A DNA stretch of 64,000 nucleotides from Ardenticatenaceae bacterium (GCA_020634235.1 JACKCB010000001.1:372001-436000), one strand, 5' to 3'. Positions 25,020-34,494 are shown, numbered from the stretch's first letter. A program made the numbers and translations. Notes: generated by a model from the letters alone, not told the origin.

Positions 25020-26435
25020 ATGTGCCCAACCGCCGCCCCCTCCCCCACCCCCCCACCCCTCCCCAAGCCCTTTCTGGCCCGCATGGCCACCCTGCTGGCC
25101 GGCGCTTTTCCCGCATTCCTGGCCAGCTACGACCAACCGGCCACGGCCGGGCTGCGCGTCAACAGCCTCAAGCTAAGCCCGGCCCAATGGGCCGCCATCA
25201 GCCCCTTTGGCCAGACCTCCCTGCCAGGGCTGCCAGAGGGCTTTCTGCTGGTTGAAGATGAAACCCGGCCGGGCAAGCACCCCTACTTCGCCGCCGGCCT
25301 CTACTACCTGCAAGACCCCTCGGCCATGATGGTTACCGCCCTGCTCGACCCCCGGCCGGGTGAGATCATCCTCGACCTGGCCGCGGCCCCCGGCGGCAAA
25401 GCCACCCACATCGCCGCCCGCCTGCAAAACCAGGGGCTGCTGGTGGCCAACGAGATCCATCCCCAGCGCGTCTGGGCCCTGGCCCAAAACCTGGAGCGCT
25501 GGGGAGCTACCAACGTGGCCATCACCCACGAAACGCCAGAAAGACTGGCAGGCCGCTGGCCGGGTTTCTTCGACAAAGTGCTGGTCGATGCCCCCTGTTC
25601 CGGTGAAGGGATGTTCCGCAAGCTGCCGGCCGCCCGCGCCGAATGGTCGCCCGAAATAGCTGCCGGCTGCGCCCTGCGCCAGCACGCCATCTTGCAGGCG
25701 GCCGCGCCGCTGGTCCGGCCGGGCGGCGTGCTCATCTACGCCACCTGCACCTTCAACCCGGCCGAAAACGAAGGAGTCCTGGCCCGCTTCCTGGCCGCTG
25801 TGCCCGGCTTCGCCCTGGAAGCAGTAGAAGCCCGGCCGGGATTCGCCCCCGGCCGGCCCGACTGGGTGACGCCAGACGCAGCTCTGCCGGCCCTGAGCCA
25901 GGCCGTGCGCCTGTGGCCACATGAAGGACCGGGCGAGGGGCATTTCATCGCCTGCCTGCGCCGCCAGCCCGGGCCACCTGCCCCCCGGCCGGGTGCCGCC
26001 ACACGACCATTTCCGCGCCCGGCCGGGACGCTGTGGGCCGACTTCTGCCGCACCAGCCTGACCACACCGCCAGACAGCGGCCGGGTGACCCAGGTAGGCG
26101 GTTACCTGTACGAACTGCCACCCGACCTGCCCGATTGGCAGGGGCTGCGGGTCATCCGCCCCGGCCGGTGGCTGGGCGAGCTAAAGAAGCAGCGTTTCGA
26201 GCCAGCCCACGCCCTGGCCCTCAGCCTGACCGCGACTCAGGCCCGGCGCGTGCTCAACTTCCCGGCCGGGGAGGCGGCGGTGCGGGCCTATCTGCGCGGT
26301 GAAGCCTTGCCCATCCCGGCCGGGGGCGACGATGGCTGGACACTGGTCACCGTCGATGGCTTTCCCCTGGGCTGGGGCAAGCGCGTCGACCATCTGCTAA
26401 AAAACCATTACCCCAAAGGTCTCCGCCAGCCATGA
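25020..26435 (+). CDS. RNA m5C methyltransferase (RsmF/NOL1-NOP2 family)
   Basis: 471 residues. It methylates cytosine-5 in rRNA or tRNA with S-adenosylmethionine. The SAM-binding loop is DLAAAPGGKATHIA; the two catalytic cysteines are in VDAPCSGEGMFRK and IYATCTFNPAENE; LYYLQDPSAMM upstream is also characteristic. The C-terminal part (from about residue 330) resembles the RsmF extension with a PUA-like end (RVLNFPAGEAAVRAYLRGE). The target position is not certain. The ATG at 25020 has a TATAAT 9 nt upstream, hinting at a leaderless message. Confidence 0.92.
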   Translation: MCPTAAPSPTPPPLPKPFLARMATLLAGAFPAFLASYDQPATAGLRVNSLKLSPAQWAAISPFGQTSLPGLPEGFLLVEDETRPGKHPYFAAGLYYLQDPSAMMVTALLDPRPGEIILDLAAAPGGKATHIAARLQNQGLLVANEIHPQRVWALAQNLERWGATNVAITHETPERLAGRWPGFFDKVLVDAPCSGEGMFRKLPAARAEWSPEIAAGCALRQHAILQAAAPLVRPGGVLIYATCTFNPAENEGVLARFLAAVPGFALEAVEARPGFAPGRPDWVTPDAALPALSQAVRLWPHEGPGEGHFIACLRRQPGPPAPRPGAATRPFPRPAGTLWADFCRTSLTTPPDSGRVTQVGGYLYELPPDLPDWQGLRVIRPGRWLGELKKQRFEPAHALALSLTATQARRVLNFPAGEAAVRAYLRGEALPIPAGGDDGWTLVTVDGFPLGWGKRVDHLLKNHYPKGLRQP

Positions 26436-26476
26436 TCCTGGCGCACGAATCATCCCTGACAAGGAGAGGGTCCCTC

Positions 26477-27043
26477 ATGAACCAGCCCGCCGCCCTCCAT
26501 CTCACCCTCCTGCTCGGCTGCCTGATCCTCGCTGGCTGCCAACCCACGCCAACTACCCCCGTCACCCCCTCTCCCTCTCCCTCCCCCACTCCTTCGTCCA
26601 TCCCCACCCTCACCACCGACCGGCCAGACAACAGCATCACCTACAACCCAAACAGCAGCCCGCCGCAGTTGGTAGTGCGCAGTGCCCGCGGCATTGGCCA
26701 GGCAGAGATTGGGCTAGACGGCGGCTCCCTCCCGGCCGGGACACAAATCCAACTCTTTCTCCAGGGGCTAGAGGCATTCCAGCTCAGCTATGGCGACCTC
26801 ACGATTATGGCCTCCCTCTCCAGCATCGATGGGCAGGTGCGTCAAAGCATGCTCGTTGCCAATGACCCGGCCGGGGAACAGCCCCTCACCCCCAACAGCG
26901 CCTACTGGCTAGACATTCAGATCAACAGCACCGATCCCACCATCCCCCTGAAAGACGGCTATTTCACCATTAGCCTACCCGCCGACTTCTACCACGCCAG
27001 CCCCCGCAGCTTCAGCATCAGGTGGATAGATTTCTACCGCTAG
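26477..27043 (+). CDS. Predicted lipoprotein, function unknown
   Basis: 188 residues. An N-terminal signal with lipobox LILAGC would be cleaved and lipid-modified at the cysteine near residue 19. A Pro/Ser/Thr spacer follows (TPVTPSPSPSPTPS), then a beta-rich domain without recognisable family motifs. AAGGAGAGG lies before the ATG at 26477. The 5' end of the longer frame overlaps the stop of the methyltransferase gene, which I regard as chance. Confidence 0.75.
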   Translation: MNQPAALHLTLLLGCLILAGCQPTPTTPVTPSPSPSPTPSSIPTLTTDRPDNSITYNPNSSPPQLVVRSARGIGQAEIGLDGGSLPAGTQIQLFLQGLEAFQLSYGDLTIMASLSSIDGQVRQSMLVANDPAGEQPLTPNSAYWLDIQINSTDPTIPLKDGYFTISLPADFYHASPRSFSIRWIDFYR

Positions 27044-27162
27044 CGGCAAGCGTTAGGGCCACGGTCAGGCCACGCCAACCCGTGCGTCAGAGAAAGCCCG
27101 CCAGTCTAGCAGCCCGTTCCCCCAATTCGGCAATTAGCAACTGAAGCTTGTCTACCACAGTT

Positions 27163-27176
27163 GTGACATTTGTCAC
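27163..27176. promoter_or_regulatory. CRP/FNR-like palindrome GTGACA-N2-TGTCAC upstream of hdrC
   Basis: A perfect 14-bp palindrome that also fits the broader TGTGA-N6-TCAC pattern of the CRP/FNR superfamily. It lies 149 bp before the hdrC start. A possible -10 (TTAGCT, 27205-27210) stands 36 nt from its centre. The same palindrome with a different central pair occurs at 42923-42936. Confidence 0.65.
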
Positions 27177-27324
27177 TACTGCTATCTTGGGCATGCCAGT
27201 AACCTTAGCTTAGGGTTAATGTTGCTTGCATTGGTTCCAGACCCGATAGTTCTCTCACCATCGTGCCACGAGCTGTCCGGCGACCACTCCCACGGCGCCG
27301 GGCCCATTTTTTATGGAGGACCGT

Positions 27325-27921
27325 ATGACCGCAGCGCCAACACCCAGTTTGCGCCCCCGAGCGCCAACCTTCTTTGAGCAGGTAATAGCCGCCACACCGG
27401 GCGGCGATCCCCATTTGGAGCTTTGCATCCAATGCGGCACCTGCGGAGGCTCTTGCCCATCGGGCGCCGACATGGAACACAGCCCCCGGCGAATATTCGC
27501 CATGATCGAAGCCGGCATGAAAGAGGACGTCTTGCGCAGCAACACGCCGTGGTATTGCGTTTCCTGCTACTACTGCATGGTCCGCTGTCCTCAAGATATC
27601 CACATTACCGACCTCATGTATACCCTGAAGCGGATGGCCATTGCCGAAGGGTACTACCAGGAGTCCAGTGCCAGCGACGCGTCCGACTTCTCGACCACGT
27701 TCATCGAATACGTTGAGAACTATGGGCGCAGTTTTGAATTAGGCCTGGCCACCCGCCATCATTTGCGCCACCACCCCCTATCGGCCATCAAAATGGCCAC
27801 TACGTTAGGCTTGGGCATGTGGCGCAAGGGGCGCATGGACCTGACCCCCAACCGTATCCAGGACCTCAACGGGCTAAAAGCCATTCTGGCCAAGGCCAAA
27901 GAGTTGGGAGGTGAAGCATGA
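27325..27921 (+). CDS. hdrC: Heterodisulfide reductase subunit C-like protein
   Basis: 198 residues with two [4Fe-4S] binding motifs: CIQCGTCGGSCPSG and CVSCYYCMVRCPQDIH. This is the HdrC electron wire that connects HdrA to HdrB. The N-terminus is soluble, unlike the membrane HdrE/DsrM type. I choose the ATG at 27325 over 27313 because GGAGGA at 27315-27320 would otherwise be inside the gene. The stop overlaps the hdrB start (ATGA). First gene of a run to 35014 transcribed in one direction, and probably one operon. Confidence 0.9.
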   Translation: MTAAPTPSLRPRAPTFFEQVIAATPGGDPHLELCIQCGTCGGSCPSGADMEHSPRRIFAMIEAGMKEDVLRSNTPWYCVSCYYCMVRCPQDIHITDLMYTLKRMAIAEGYYQESSASDASDFSTTFIEYVENYGRSFELGLATRHHLRHHPLSAIKMATTLGLGMWRKGRMDLTPNRIQDLNGLKAILAKAKELGGEA

Positions 27922-28880
27922 AGTACACCTACTATCCAGGCTGTTCTCTGGAACGCAATGCCCGCGCTTACCACCTTTCCACCATGGCCGTGGCCGAGCC
28001 ACTTGGCTTGGAGTTCAACGAAGTGCAAGACTGGAATTGTTGTGGCGCGACGGAGTATATTGCCATCGACCTGGTGCCCGCCTATGCGCTCATCACGCGT
28101 AACCTGGCCCTGGCCGCCAAACAATCGACCAACGGCGAACATCTTGTAGCCCCATGCAGCGCCTGTTTTCTTAACCTGAGCAAAGCAGATAAGTATATGG
28201 GCGAGTCGCCAAACCTATCCCGCAAGGTCAATGTGGCCCTGGCCGAGGCCGGCCTGAACTACACGGCCGGCTCGGTCAAAGTGGACCACCTGCTGCATGT
28301 GGTGGTTAACGATGTGGGCTTTGAGGCCATTGCCGAAAAGGTAACCCGGCCGCTATATGGTCTGCGGGTGGCCCCTTACTATGGCTGCCTCGTCGTCCGG
28401 CCGGGGTTCCAACGCAAATTCGACGACCCCGAATATCCCACTTCTATGGACCAGCTCGTCCGCGTCTTGGGCGCCGAGGTAGTGGACTTCCCCCTGAAGG
28501 CGCACTGCTGCGGCGGCCACATGACCCAGATCAGCGAAGAAGTCGCCCTGGAGTTGATTCGCCGCCTGCTGCAAAACGCAGCCGACTACGAGGCCGACGT
28601 CCTGGTGACCCTGTGTCCCATGTGCCAGCTCAACCTGGATGCCTACCAGGAAGCGGTGAACAAGCGCTTCGGCACCAACTATCAGATCCCCATCCTGTAC
28701 TTCACGCAGCTCATGGGGCTGGCATTTGGCATGCCGGAGGAGAGCTTGGGCATTGGGCTGGAGTTCATCCCGGCCGGGCCAGCACTGGCCAAAATCAGCG
28801 ACAAACCCACCGCGCGTAAAGCACGGCCACGGGCGGCCAAGGGCGGACTCCCCATGCCAGCCCTGTCCAAGGAGGGTTAA
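27918..28880 (+). CDS. hdrB: Heterodisulfide reductase subunit B-like protein
   Basis: 320 residues with two cysteine-rich CCG domains. The first shows YPGCSLE, CCGATEY and PCSACFLNL; the second shows YYGCLV, CCGGHMT and LCPMCQLNLD. In methanogens HdrB holds two non-cubane [4Fe-4S] clusters that reduce the heterodisulfide CoM-S-S-CoB. This bacterium should not have that substrate, so the acceptor is unknown. The last 35 residues are a basic tail (KPTARKARPRAAKGG) not typical of the family. ATGA overlap with hdrC; hdrA follows after 3 bp. Confidence 0.92.
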   Translation: MKYTYYPGCSLERNARAYHLSTMAVAEPLGLEFNEVQDWNCCGATEYIAIDLVPAYALITRNLALAAKQSTNGEHLVAPCSACFLNLSKADKYMGESPNLSRKVNVALAEAGLNYTAGSVKVDHLLHVVVNDVGFEAIAEKVTRPLYGLRVAPYYGCLVVRPGFQRKFDDPEYPTSMDQLVRVLGAEVVDFPLKAHCCGGHMTQISEEVALELIRRLLQNAADYEADVLVTLCPMCQLNLDAYQEAVNKRFGTNYQIPILYFTQLMGLAFGMPEESLGIGLEFIPAGPALAKISDKPTARKARPRAAKGGLPMPALSKEG

Positions 28881-28883
28881 GCC

Positions 28884-30914
28884 ATGACCAAGGAACGAAT
28901 TGGCGTATACATCTGTCACTGCGGCAGCAACATTGCCGCCACCGTAGACGTCAACGATGTTTCCGTATGGGCCGGCGAAGAGCTGGCCGACGACGGCGTC
29001 GTTGTCTCGCGTGATTACCAGTTCATGTGTTCCAGCCTGGGCCAGGAACTCATTGCGGCCGACATCAAAGAACAGGGCCTGACTCGCGTGGTCGTGGGCG
29101 CTTGCTCGCCCCACTTGCACGAGCAAACCTTCCGTGGCGCATGCCAAAAGGCCGGCCTGAACCCGTTCCTGTGCGAGATGGTCTCCCTGCGGGAGCAAAT
29201 CTCCTGGGTACACACCGACAAAAAGCTGGCCACAGACAAAGCCAAAGCGATGGTAGCCGGCGGCGTGGAGCGGGTTATCCAGCAAGAACCACTGGAACCA
29301 CTGAGCGTGCCCATCAACCCCGCCACGTTGGTGGTGGGCGCAGGCATCGCCGGCATCCAGGCCGCCCTGGAAATCGCCGACAGCGGCCACCACGTCTACC
29401 TGGTGGAGCGCGAACCCTCCGTGGGCGGTCATATGTCGCAGTTCGACAAAACCTTCCCCACCCTGGACTGCGCCGCCTGCATTCTCACACCAAAGATGGT
29501 CTCGGCCGGGTCGCACCCCAACATCACCCTGCTGTCCTACAGCGAGGTAGAGCGGGTAGACGGCTATGTGGGCAGCTTCAACGTTACCATCCGCAAGAAA
29601 GCGCGCTATGTTAACGAAGATGCCTGCACCGGCTGCGGCATCTGCATTGAAAAATGCCCCGCGCGCGTGATCGACGACGTGTATGAGGCCGGACTGGGCT
29701 ACCGCAAAGCGGTCTACCGCCCCTTCCCCCAGGCCGTGCCCAAGTATCCGGTCATCGACACGGAGAACTGCATTTACTTCCAGCGCGGCAAGTGCAAAGC
29801 TTGCCAGATTTTCTGCCCCACCCAGCCCAACTCCATCGACTTCGAGCAGCAGGACCAGATCCTGCAAGTGGAGGTTGGCAACATCATCCTGGCCACCGGT
29901 TACGACCTGTTTGACTCGCGGCGCGTGCCCCAATATGGCTACGGCCGGCTGGCGAATGTGTTCACCAGCATGGAGTTCGAGCGGATGTGTAACGCGGCCG
30001 GGCCAACCGATGGCCAGGTGGTGCTGCGCGACGGCGTCACCGTGCCAGAATCGGTAGCCGTGATCCACTGCGTGGGCAGCCGCGACCATCGCTACAACAA
30101 GTACTGCTCGGTCATCTGCTGTATGCAGAGCCTGAAGTTCGCCCATCTGGTAAAGGAGCGCACCGGGGCCGAGGTGTACAACTTCTACATCGATATGCGC
30201 ACGGCCTACAAGGATTACGACGAGTTCTACCAGCGGGTGCTGGAAGAGGGTGTGCATTTCATCCGCGGCCGGGTGGCCGAAGTGACCGATGCCGCCCGGA
30301 TGCCCCACGAAGAAGGCAAGATCATCGTGCAAGCGGAAGACACCTTCATCGGTAAGCAGCGGCGCATTCCGGTAGACATGGTCATCTTGTCGGCCGCGCT
30401 GGAACCGCGCAAAGACTCCAATGAGGTCGCGCATAAGTTTGGCATTGCCTGCAGCGCCAACGGCTGGTTCATCGAGAAGCATCCGAAGCTGGACCCGGTC
30501 GCCACAATGACCGAAGGGATCTACATTGCTGGCTGTGCCCAGGGACCCAAAGACATCCCGTCGACGGTAGCCCAGGGGGCTGCGGCCGCGGCGCGGGTCT
30601 TGGGCCGCATCAACATGGGCGAGCTAGCCCTGGACCCGGTGCGGGCCAGCGTGGACGAGAGCAAATGCTCTGGCTGCCGCATCTGCAATGACCTGTGCCC
30701 GTTCAATGCCATCCTGTTCCACGAGGATCGGATGATGACGGAGATTAACCCGGCGCTGTGCCAGGGCTGCGGTACCTGTGTGGCGGCCTGCCCATCTGGC
30801 GCTATCTCAGGCACCCAGTTTAGCAACGAACAGATCATGGCCCAGATCGACGGGCTGCTCATGTTCAATATGGACGGCCAGCGGGTGCGCCTGCTGGATG
30901 CTGTACCAGCGTGA
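28884..30914 (+). CDS. hdrA: Heterodisulfide reductase subunit A-like flavoprotein
   Basis: 676 residues. HdrA is the FAD subunit where electron bifurcation occurs. The N-terminus reads VYICHCGSNIAATVDV, followed by SRDYQFMCSSLGQ and ACSPHLHEQTFRGAC with conserved cysteines. The FAD-binding motif VVGAGIAGIQAALEIAD is near residue 150. Ferredoxin-type cluster motifs are CTGCGICIEKCP in the middle, and CSGCRICNDLCP and CQGCGTCVAACP at the C-terminus. GREAT agreement with the soluble MvhADG-linked HdrA; no in-frame UGA is present, so it is not a selenoprotein. The gene is nearly free of CCCGGCCGGG. Confidence 0.94.
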   Translation: MTKERIGVYICHCGSNIAATVDVNDVSVWAGEELADDGVVVSRDYQFMCSSLGQELIAADIKEQGLTRVVVGACSPHLHEQTFRGACQKAGLNPFLCEMVSLREQISWVHTDKKLATDKAKAMVAGGVERVIQQEPLEPLSVPINPATLVVGAGIAGIQAALEIADSGHHVYLVEREPSVGGHMSQFDKTFPTLDCAACILTPKMVSAGSHPNITLLSYSEVERVDGYVGSFNVTIRKKARYVNEDACTGCGICIEKCPARVIDDVYEAGLGYRKAVYRPFPQAVPKYPVIDTENCIYFQRGKCKACQIFCPTQPNSIDFEQQDQILQVEVGNIILATGYDLFDSRRVPQYGYGRLANVFTSMEFERMCNAAGPTDGQVVLRDGVTVPESVAVIHCVGSRDHRYNKYCSVICCMQSLKFAHLVKERTGAEVYNFYIDMRTAYKDYDEFYQRVLEEGVHFIRGRVAEVTDAARMPHEEGKIIVQAEDTFIGKQRRIPVDMVILSAALEPRKDSNEVAHKFGIACSANGWFIEKHPKLDPVATMTEGIYIAGCAQGPKDIPSTVAQGAAAAARVLGRINMGELALDPVRASVDESKCSGCRICNDLCPFNAILFHEDRMMTEINPALCQGCGTCVAACPSGAISGTQFSNEQIMAQIDGLLMFNMDGQRVRLLDAVPA

Positions 30915-30927
30915 GAGGAGATGAACC

Positions 30928-31431
30928 ATGGCTGCAGACGATCGTTTTGAACCGCTGATCATCGGCTTCACGTGTAACTGGTGCAGCTACCGCGCCGCCG
31001 ATCTAGCGGGTACCTCGCGGATGAAATATCCGCCCAATATCCGGCTGATACGCCTTATGTGCTCCGGCCGGCTCGATCCCACGTTTGTCTTGAAGGCTTT
31101 TGCCGGCGGGGCCGATGCCGTTCTGGTAACCGGCTGCCATCCCGGCGAATGCCACTATCTGGAACAAAACTTCAAGGCCCTGCGCCGTATTGTGCTGCTG
31201 CGGCAAACTCTGGCCCAGTTTGGCATTGAACCGCAGCGGCTGCGCCTGGTATGGGCCAGTGCCGCCGAAGGCACACGACTGGCGCGCGAAATTACCGAGA
31301 TGGTGGAAGAAGTGCGCGCTCTGGGCCCGCTTAACTGGGCCGGCGTTGTTGGGGCCAATGGGGATCATCCCCTGGCCCATGAGGGTGTTCCGGGCAGCGC
31401 CCTGGAAGCCGAATTGGAGGTGGCCGCATGA
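30928..31431 (+). CDS. mvhD: Methyl-viologen-reducing hydrogenase delta subunit (MvhD)
   Basis: 167 residues with the MvhD pattern: IIGFTCNWCSYRAADLAG at the start, RLMCSGRLDPTFVLKAF, and VTGCHPGECHYLEQN. The cysteines bind a [2Fe-2S] cluster that passes electrons from the hydrogenase to HdrA. The position sometimes taken by selenocysteine in methanogens (GCHxGxxHY) is an ordinary cysteine here. GAGGAG precedes the ATG by 6 nt. It overlaps the next gene by ATGA. Together with its neighbours it shows that the hydrogenase docks to HdrABC. Confidence 0.93.
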   Translation: MAADDRFEPLIIGFTCNWCSYRAADLAGTSRMKYPPNIRLIRLMCSGRLDPTFVLKAFAGGADAVLVTGCHPGECHYLEQNFKALRRIVLLRQTLAQFGIEPQRLRLVWASAAEGTRLAREITEMVEEVRALGPLNWAGVVGANGDHPLAHEGVPGSALEAELEVAA

Positions 31432-32465
31432 GCGACAACGGTAAACCTAAACTGGCCATGTACTGGGCATCTTCATGTGGTGGCTGCGAGATCGCCGTGC
31501 TGAATATTGGCGAGCATCTGTTGGTGGTGGATGAGGTCTTTGACCTGGCTTTCTTCCCCTGCCTGGCCGACTTCAAGGTTTCCGACCTGAAGAGTTACCC
31601 GGCCGGGTACATCGACGTTTGCCTGTTCAACGGCGCAATCCGCACCTCCGAAAACGAGGAAATGGCCCAACTGCTGCGGGAAAAGTCCAAGATCATGGTC
31701 GCCTTTGGCTCGTGCGCCTATGAGGGTTGTATTCCCGCCCTTTCTAACCTGACCACGCGTGAGGATACGCTGCACACCGTCTACCTGGACAACCCGTCGC
31801 TGGACAACCCGGCCGGGGTCGTGCCACAGCCCCTCACCACCATGGCCGAAGGCACCCTCTCCATCCCCGTCTTCTACCACACCGTCAAATCACTGGACCA
31901 GGTCGTCAACGTCGATTACACCATCCCCGGCTGCCCGCCGGAACCACACCAGATCTGGACCGTGCTGCAGGCGGTAGTGGCTGCCCTGCTGCAAGGGGCC
32001 GCCCTGCCCCCGGCCGGGTCCATCATTGGCGCCGGCAACGTGGCCGTCTGCGAAGAGTGCCCGCTAGAGCGCAACGTCAAGCACATCGACCGCTTCTACC
32101 GGCCCCAAGAAGTCATCCCCGAGCCTGGGCTGTGCCTGTTGGAGCAGGGGCTGATGTGCGTGGGACCGGCCACCCGCAGCGGCTGTGGCGCGCTGTGCCC
32201 CCGCGTGGGCATGGGCTGCCGCGGCTGCTACGGACCACCGGATGGGGTTCTGGACCAGGGAGCGCGGATGCTGACCGCCGTCGCCTCGGTCATCGACCTG
32301 GACCCGAAAAATATGGACGAAGCCAACTTTGAAAAGCAGGTAGAAGCGGTCATGGACACCATTGTCGACCCGGCCGGGACCTTCTACCGTTTCAGCATGG
32401 CCCATTCACTACTGCATCGTGCCCGCGGTAACGGCCGCGGCAATGGCCACGGAGGTGCGTCATGA
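31428..32465 (+). CDS. mvhG: [NiFe] hydrogenase small subunit (MvhG type)
   Basis: 345 residues. The proximal-cluster motif is SSCGGCEIAVLN at about residues 16-24; further ligands are in FGSCAYEGCIPA and YTIPGCPPEPHQI. Additional C-terminal cysteines (CEECPLERN, CGALCPRVGMGCRGCYG) bind the medial and distal clusters. No Tat signal is present, so it is cytoplasmic, as expected of group 3 enzymes. The last residues are a Gly/Asn/Arg-rich tail. It overlaps mvhD and the large-subunit gene by ATGA on each side. Confidence 0.93.
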   Translation: MSDNGKPKLAMYWASSCGGCEIAVLNIGEHLLVVDEVFDLAFFPCLADFKVSDLKSYPAGYIDVCLFNGAIRTSENEEMAQLLREKSKIMVAFGSCAYEGCIPALSNLTTREDTLHTVYLDNPSLDNPAGVVPQPLTTMAEGTLSIPVFYHTVKSLDQVVNVDYTIPGCPPEPHQIWTVLQAVVAALLQGAALPPAGSIIGAGNVAVCEECPLERNVKHIDRFYRPQEVIPEPGLCLLEQGLMCVGPATRSGCGALCPRVGMGCRGCYGPPDGVLDQGARMLTAVASVIDLDPKNMDEANFEKQVEAVMDTIVDPAGTFYRFSMAHSLLHRARGNGRGNGHGGAS

Positions 32466-33949
32466 CCCGCATTACCATCGACCCCATCACCCGGCTGGAA
32501 GGGCACGGCAAAATCGAGATCTTCCTCGACGAAGCGGGCAACGTGGCCAATGCCTACTTCCAGATCCCCGAACTGCGCGGCTTCGAGCAGTTCTGCGTCG
32601 GCCGCCCGGCCGAAGAGATGCCGCGCATCACCAACCGCATCTGCGGCGTCTGCCCCGAGGCGCACCACATGGCCGCTACCAAGGCGCTGGACATGCTCTA
32701 CGGCGTAGAGCCGTCGTCGGCGGTCAAGAAGCTGCGCGAGATGTTCTACTGCGCCTTCTACGTCACCGACCACACCGTTCACTTCTACGCCCTGGGCGGC
32801 CCGGACTTTGTAATTGGGCCAGACGCCCCGGCCGGGGAGCGCAACATCCTCGGCGTCATCCACAAAGTCGGCGTCGAAATCGGCAAGCAGGTCATCGCCT
32901 GCCGCCAACGCAACCACCACGTCATCAAGATGGTCGGTGGGCGCGGCGTGCATCCCGTGGCCGGCCTGCCCGGTGGCTGGAGCAAAGCCATCACCGAAGC
33001 CGAACGGCAAGAGATTGAGGCCATTGCCCGGCAGAACATCGATTTCGGTCTCTTCAGCCTCCAGCTCTTCGACCAGGTCGTGCTGGGCAACCCCGCCTAT
33101 GTCGACATGGTGCTGTCCGACACCTACACCCACCGCACCTACTACATGGGCACGGTGGACGAGCAGAACAAGTCCAACTTCTACGACGGCCTCATCCGCG
33201 TCGTTGACCCGGATGGCAAGGAATTCGTGAAGTACCCCGCGCGTGACTACGCACAGCACATCGCCGAGCGGGTAGAACCCTGGAGCTACCTCAAGTTCCC
33301 CTACCTCAAAGGCGTAGGCTGGAAAGGCTTTGTGGATGGCAACGACAGCGGCGTCTACTGCGCCACCCCCCTGTCACGGCTAAATGCCGCCGATGGCATG
33401 GCCACGCCCCTGGCTCAGGAAGCGTTCGAGAAGTTCTATACCACGCTGGGCAGCAAGAAAGTGAACGGCCGCTACCAGCCGGTACACCACCGGCTGGCCA
33501 CTCACTGGGCTCGCCTGGTAGAGCTGCTCTACGCCGCCGAGCGTATGCTGGAGCTAATCACCGACCCGGAGATTACCGACCCCAACGTGCGCGTGAAGGT
33601 CACCAGCAAGCCAACCGAGGGCATCGGCAGCGTGGAAGCGCCACGCGGCACCCTGACCCATCATTACCGCACCGATGAGCGCGGCATTCTGACCCATGTC
33701 AATATGATCGTCGGCACCACCAACAATTACGCCCCCATGGCTATGTCGGTGAAGCGTGCCGCCGAAGGGTTAATCAAGGAAGGCACAATTGTGACCGAGG
33801 GTTTGCTGAACCGGGTCGAGATGTCGTTTCGCAACTACGACCCGTGCATGTCCTGCGCCACCCACTCTTTGCCCGGCCAGATGCCGCTAGAAGTGGTGGT
33901 TCGGGACCCGGCCGGGGACGAGATCACCCGGCTCAGCCAGTACACCTGA
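32462..33949 (+). CDS. mvhA: [NiFe] hydrogenase large subunit (MvhA, group 3c-like)
   Basis: 495 residues holding the Ni-Fe(CN)2CO centre. The N-terminal L1 motif is RICGVCPEAHH (about residues 59-69) and the C-terminal L2 motif is DPCMSCATH. About 27 residues after the His form the peptide removed by the maturation protease encoded next. HdrABC and MvhD in the same operon and the absence of a Tat partner support group 3c (methyl-viologen-reducing) classification. All four ligands are cysteine. Role: oxidise H2 and pass electrons through MvhG and MvhD to HdrA. Confidence 0.94.
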   Translation: MTRITIDPITRLEGHGKIEIFLDEAGNVANAYFQIPELRGFEQFCVGRPAEEMPRITNRICGVCPEAHHMAATKALDMLYGVEPSSAVKKLREMFYCAFYVTDHTVHFYALGGPDFVIGPDAPAGERNILGVIHKVGVEIGKQVIACRQRNHHVIKMVGGRGVHPVAGLPGGWSKAITEAERQEIEAIARQNIDFGLFSLQLFDQVVLGNPAYVDMVLSDTYTHRTYYMGTVDEQNKSNFYDGLIRVVDPDGKEFVKYPARDYAQHIAERVEPWSYLKFPYLKGVGWKGFVDGNDSGVYCATPLSRLNAADGMATPLAQEAFEKFYTTLGSKKVNGRYQPVHHRLATHWARLVELLYAAERMLELITDPEITDPNVRVKVTSKPTEGIGSVEAPRGTLTHHYRTDERGILTHVNMIVGTTNNYAPMAMSVKRAAEGLIKEGTIVTEGLLNRVEMSFRNYDPCMSCATHSLPGQMPLEVVVRDPAGDEITRLSQYT

Positions 33950-33968
33950 GGCACCATTGACAAGAACC

Positions 33969-34439
33969 ATGAAAACCCTGGTGGTTGGGCTGGGCAATCC
34001 AATCCTGACGGATGACGGCGTGGGCGTGAAGGTGGCCTACGCGGTCGCCGCGGCATTAGACGGCACCGGCCGGGACGATGTCACCGTGACCGAAGCCAGT
34101 GTGGGCGGCCTGCGGCTGATGGAACTGCTGGTGGGCTACGACCGGGCCATCGTGATAGATGCCCTCATCGACCGGCAGGGAACCCGGCCGGGGACCATCC
34201 AGCGCTTCAGCCTGGAGCATCTGCGCCAGATCAGCCCCACACAGCACAGCGCTTCGGCCCACGACACCAACCTGGTCACGGCCCTGGATGCCGGTCGCCA
34301 GGTAGGGCTGCCCCTGCCCAACGACATCACCATCTACGCCGTCTGCGTAGAAAACATCATGGACTTTGGCGAAGAACCTACGCCCGCTGTGGCCGCCGCC
34401 ATCCCGCAGGTGACGGCTGCGGTGTTGGCCGAATTGTAA
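33969..34439 (+). CDS. Hydrogenase maturation protease
   Basis: 156 residues of the HybD/HycI family. The start VVGLGNPILTDDGVGVKVA carries the acidic nickel-sensing residue (Asp or Glu after NP.L.DDG), with a second acid in YDRAIVIDAL and a His in HDTNLVTAL. It removes the C-terminal peptide of the large subunit after nickel insertion. I take the ATG at 33969 rather than the TTG at 33957. No other hyp genes lie in the window. Confidence 0.92.
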   Translation: MKTLVVGLGNPILTDDGVGVKVAYAVAAALDGTGRDDVTVTEASVGGLRLMELLVGYDRAIVIDALIDRQGTRPGTIQRFSLEHLRQISPTQHSASAHDTNLVTALDAGRQVGLPLPNDITIYAVCVENIMDFGEEPTPAVAAAIPQVTAAVLAEL

Positions 34440-34461
34440 CCAGCAATATCCAGCATTTGCC

Positions 34462-34494
34462 GCGGGGATGGACCGGCAGCCGGTCCATCCCCGC
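34462..34494. repeat. Perfect 16-bp inverted repeat between protease and CNB genes
   Basis: GCGGGGATGGACCGGC (34462-34477) faces its exact complement (34479-34494) around one base. It lies 20 bp before the next start and has no T-tract. It may be an RNA-stability hairpin, a partial terminator or an operator. Confidence 0.85.

Noticed and set aside
28353..30482. 709-codon minus-strand frame opposite hdrB/hdrA
   Set aside because: Shadow of two certain genes; long only because stop codons are rare in GC-rich antisense frames.
30928..33949. Possible selenocysteine in the hydrogenase or MvhD
   Set aside because: All metal and cluster ligands (RICGVC, DPCMSC, GCHPGEC) are ordinary Cys codons and no in-frame UGA occurs.
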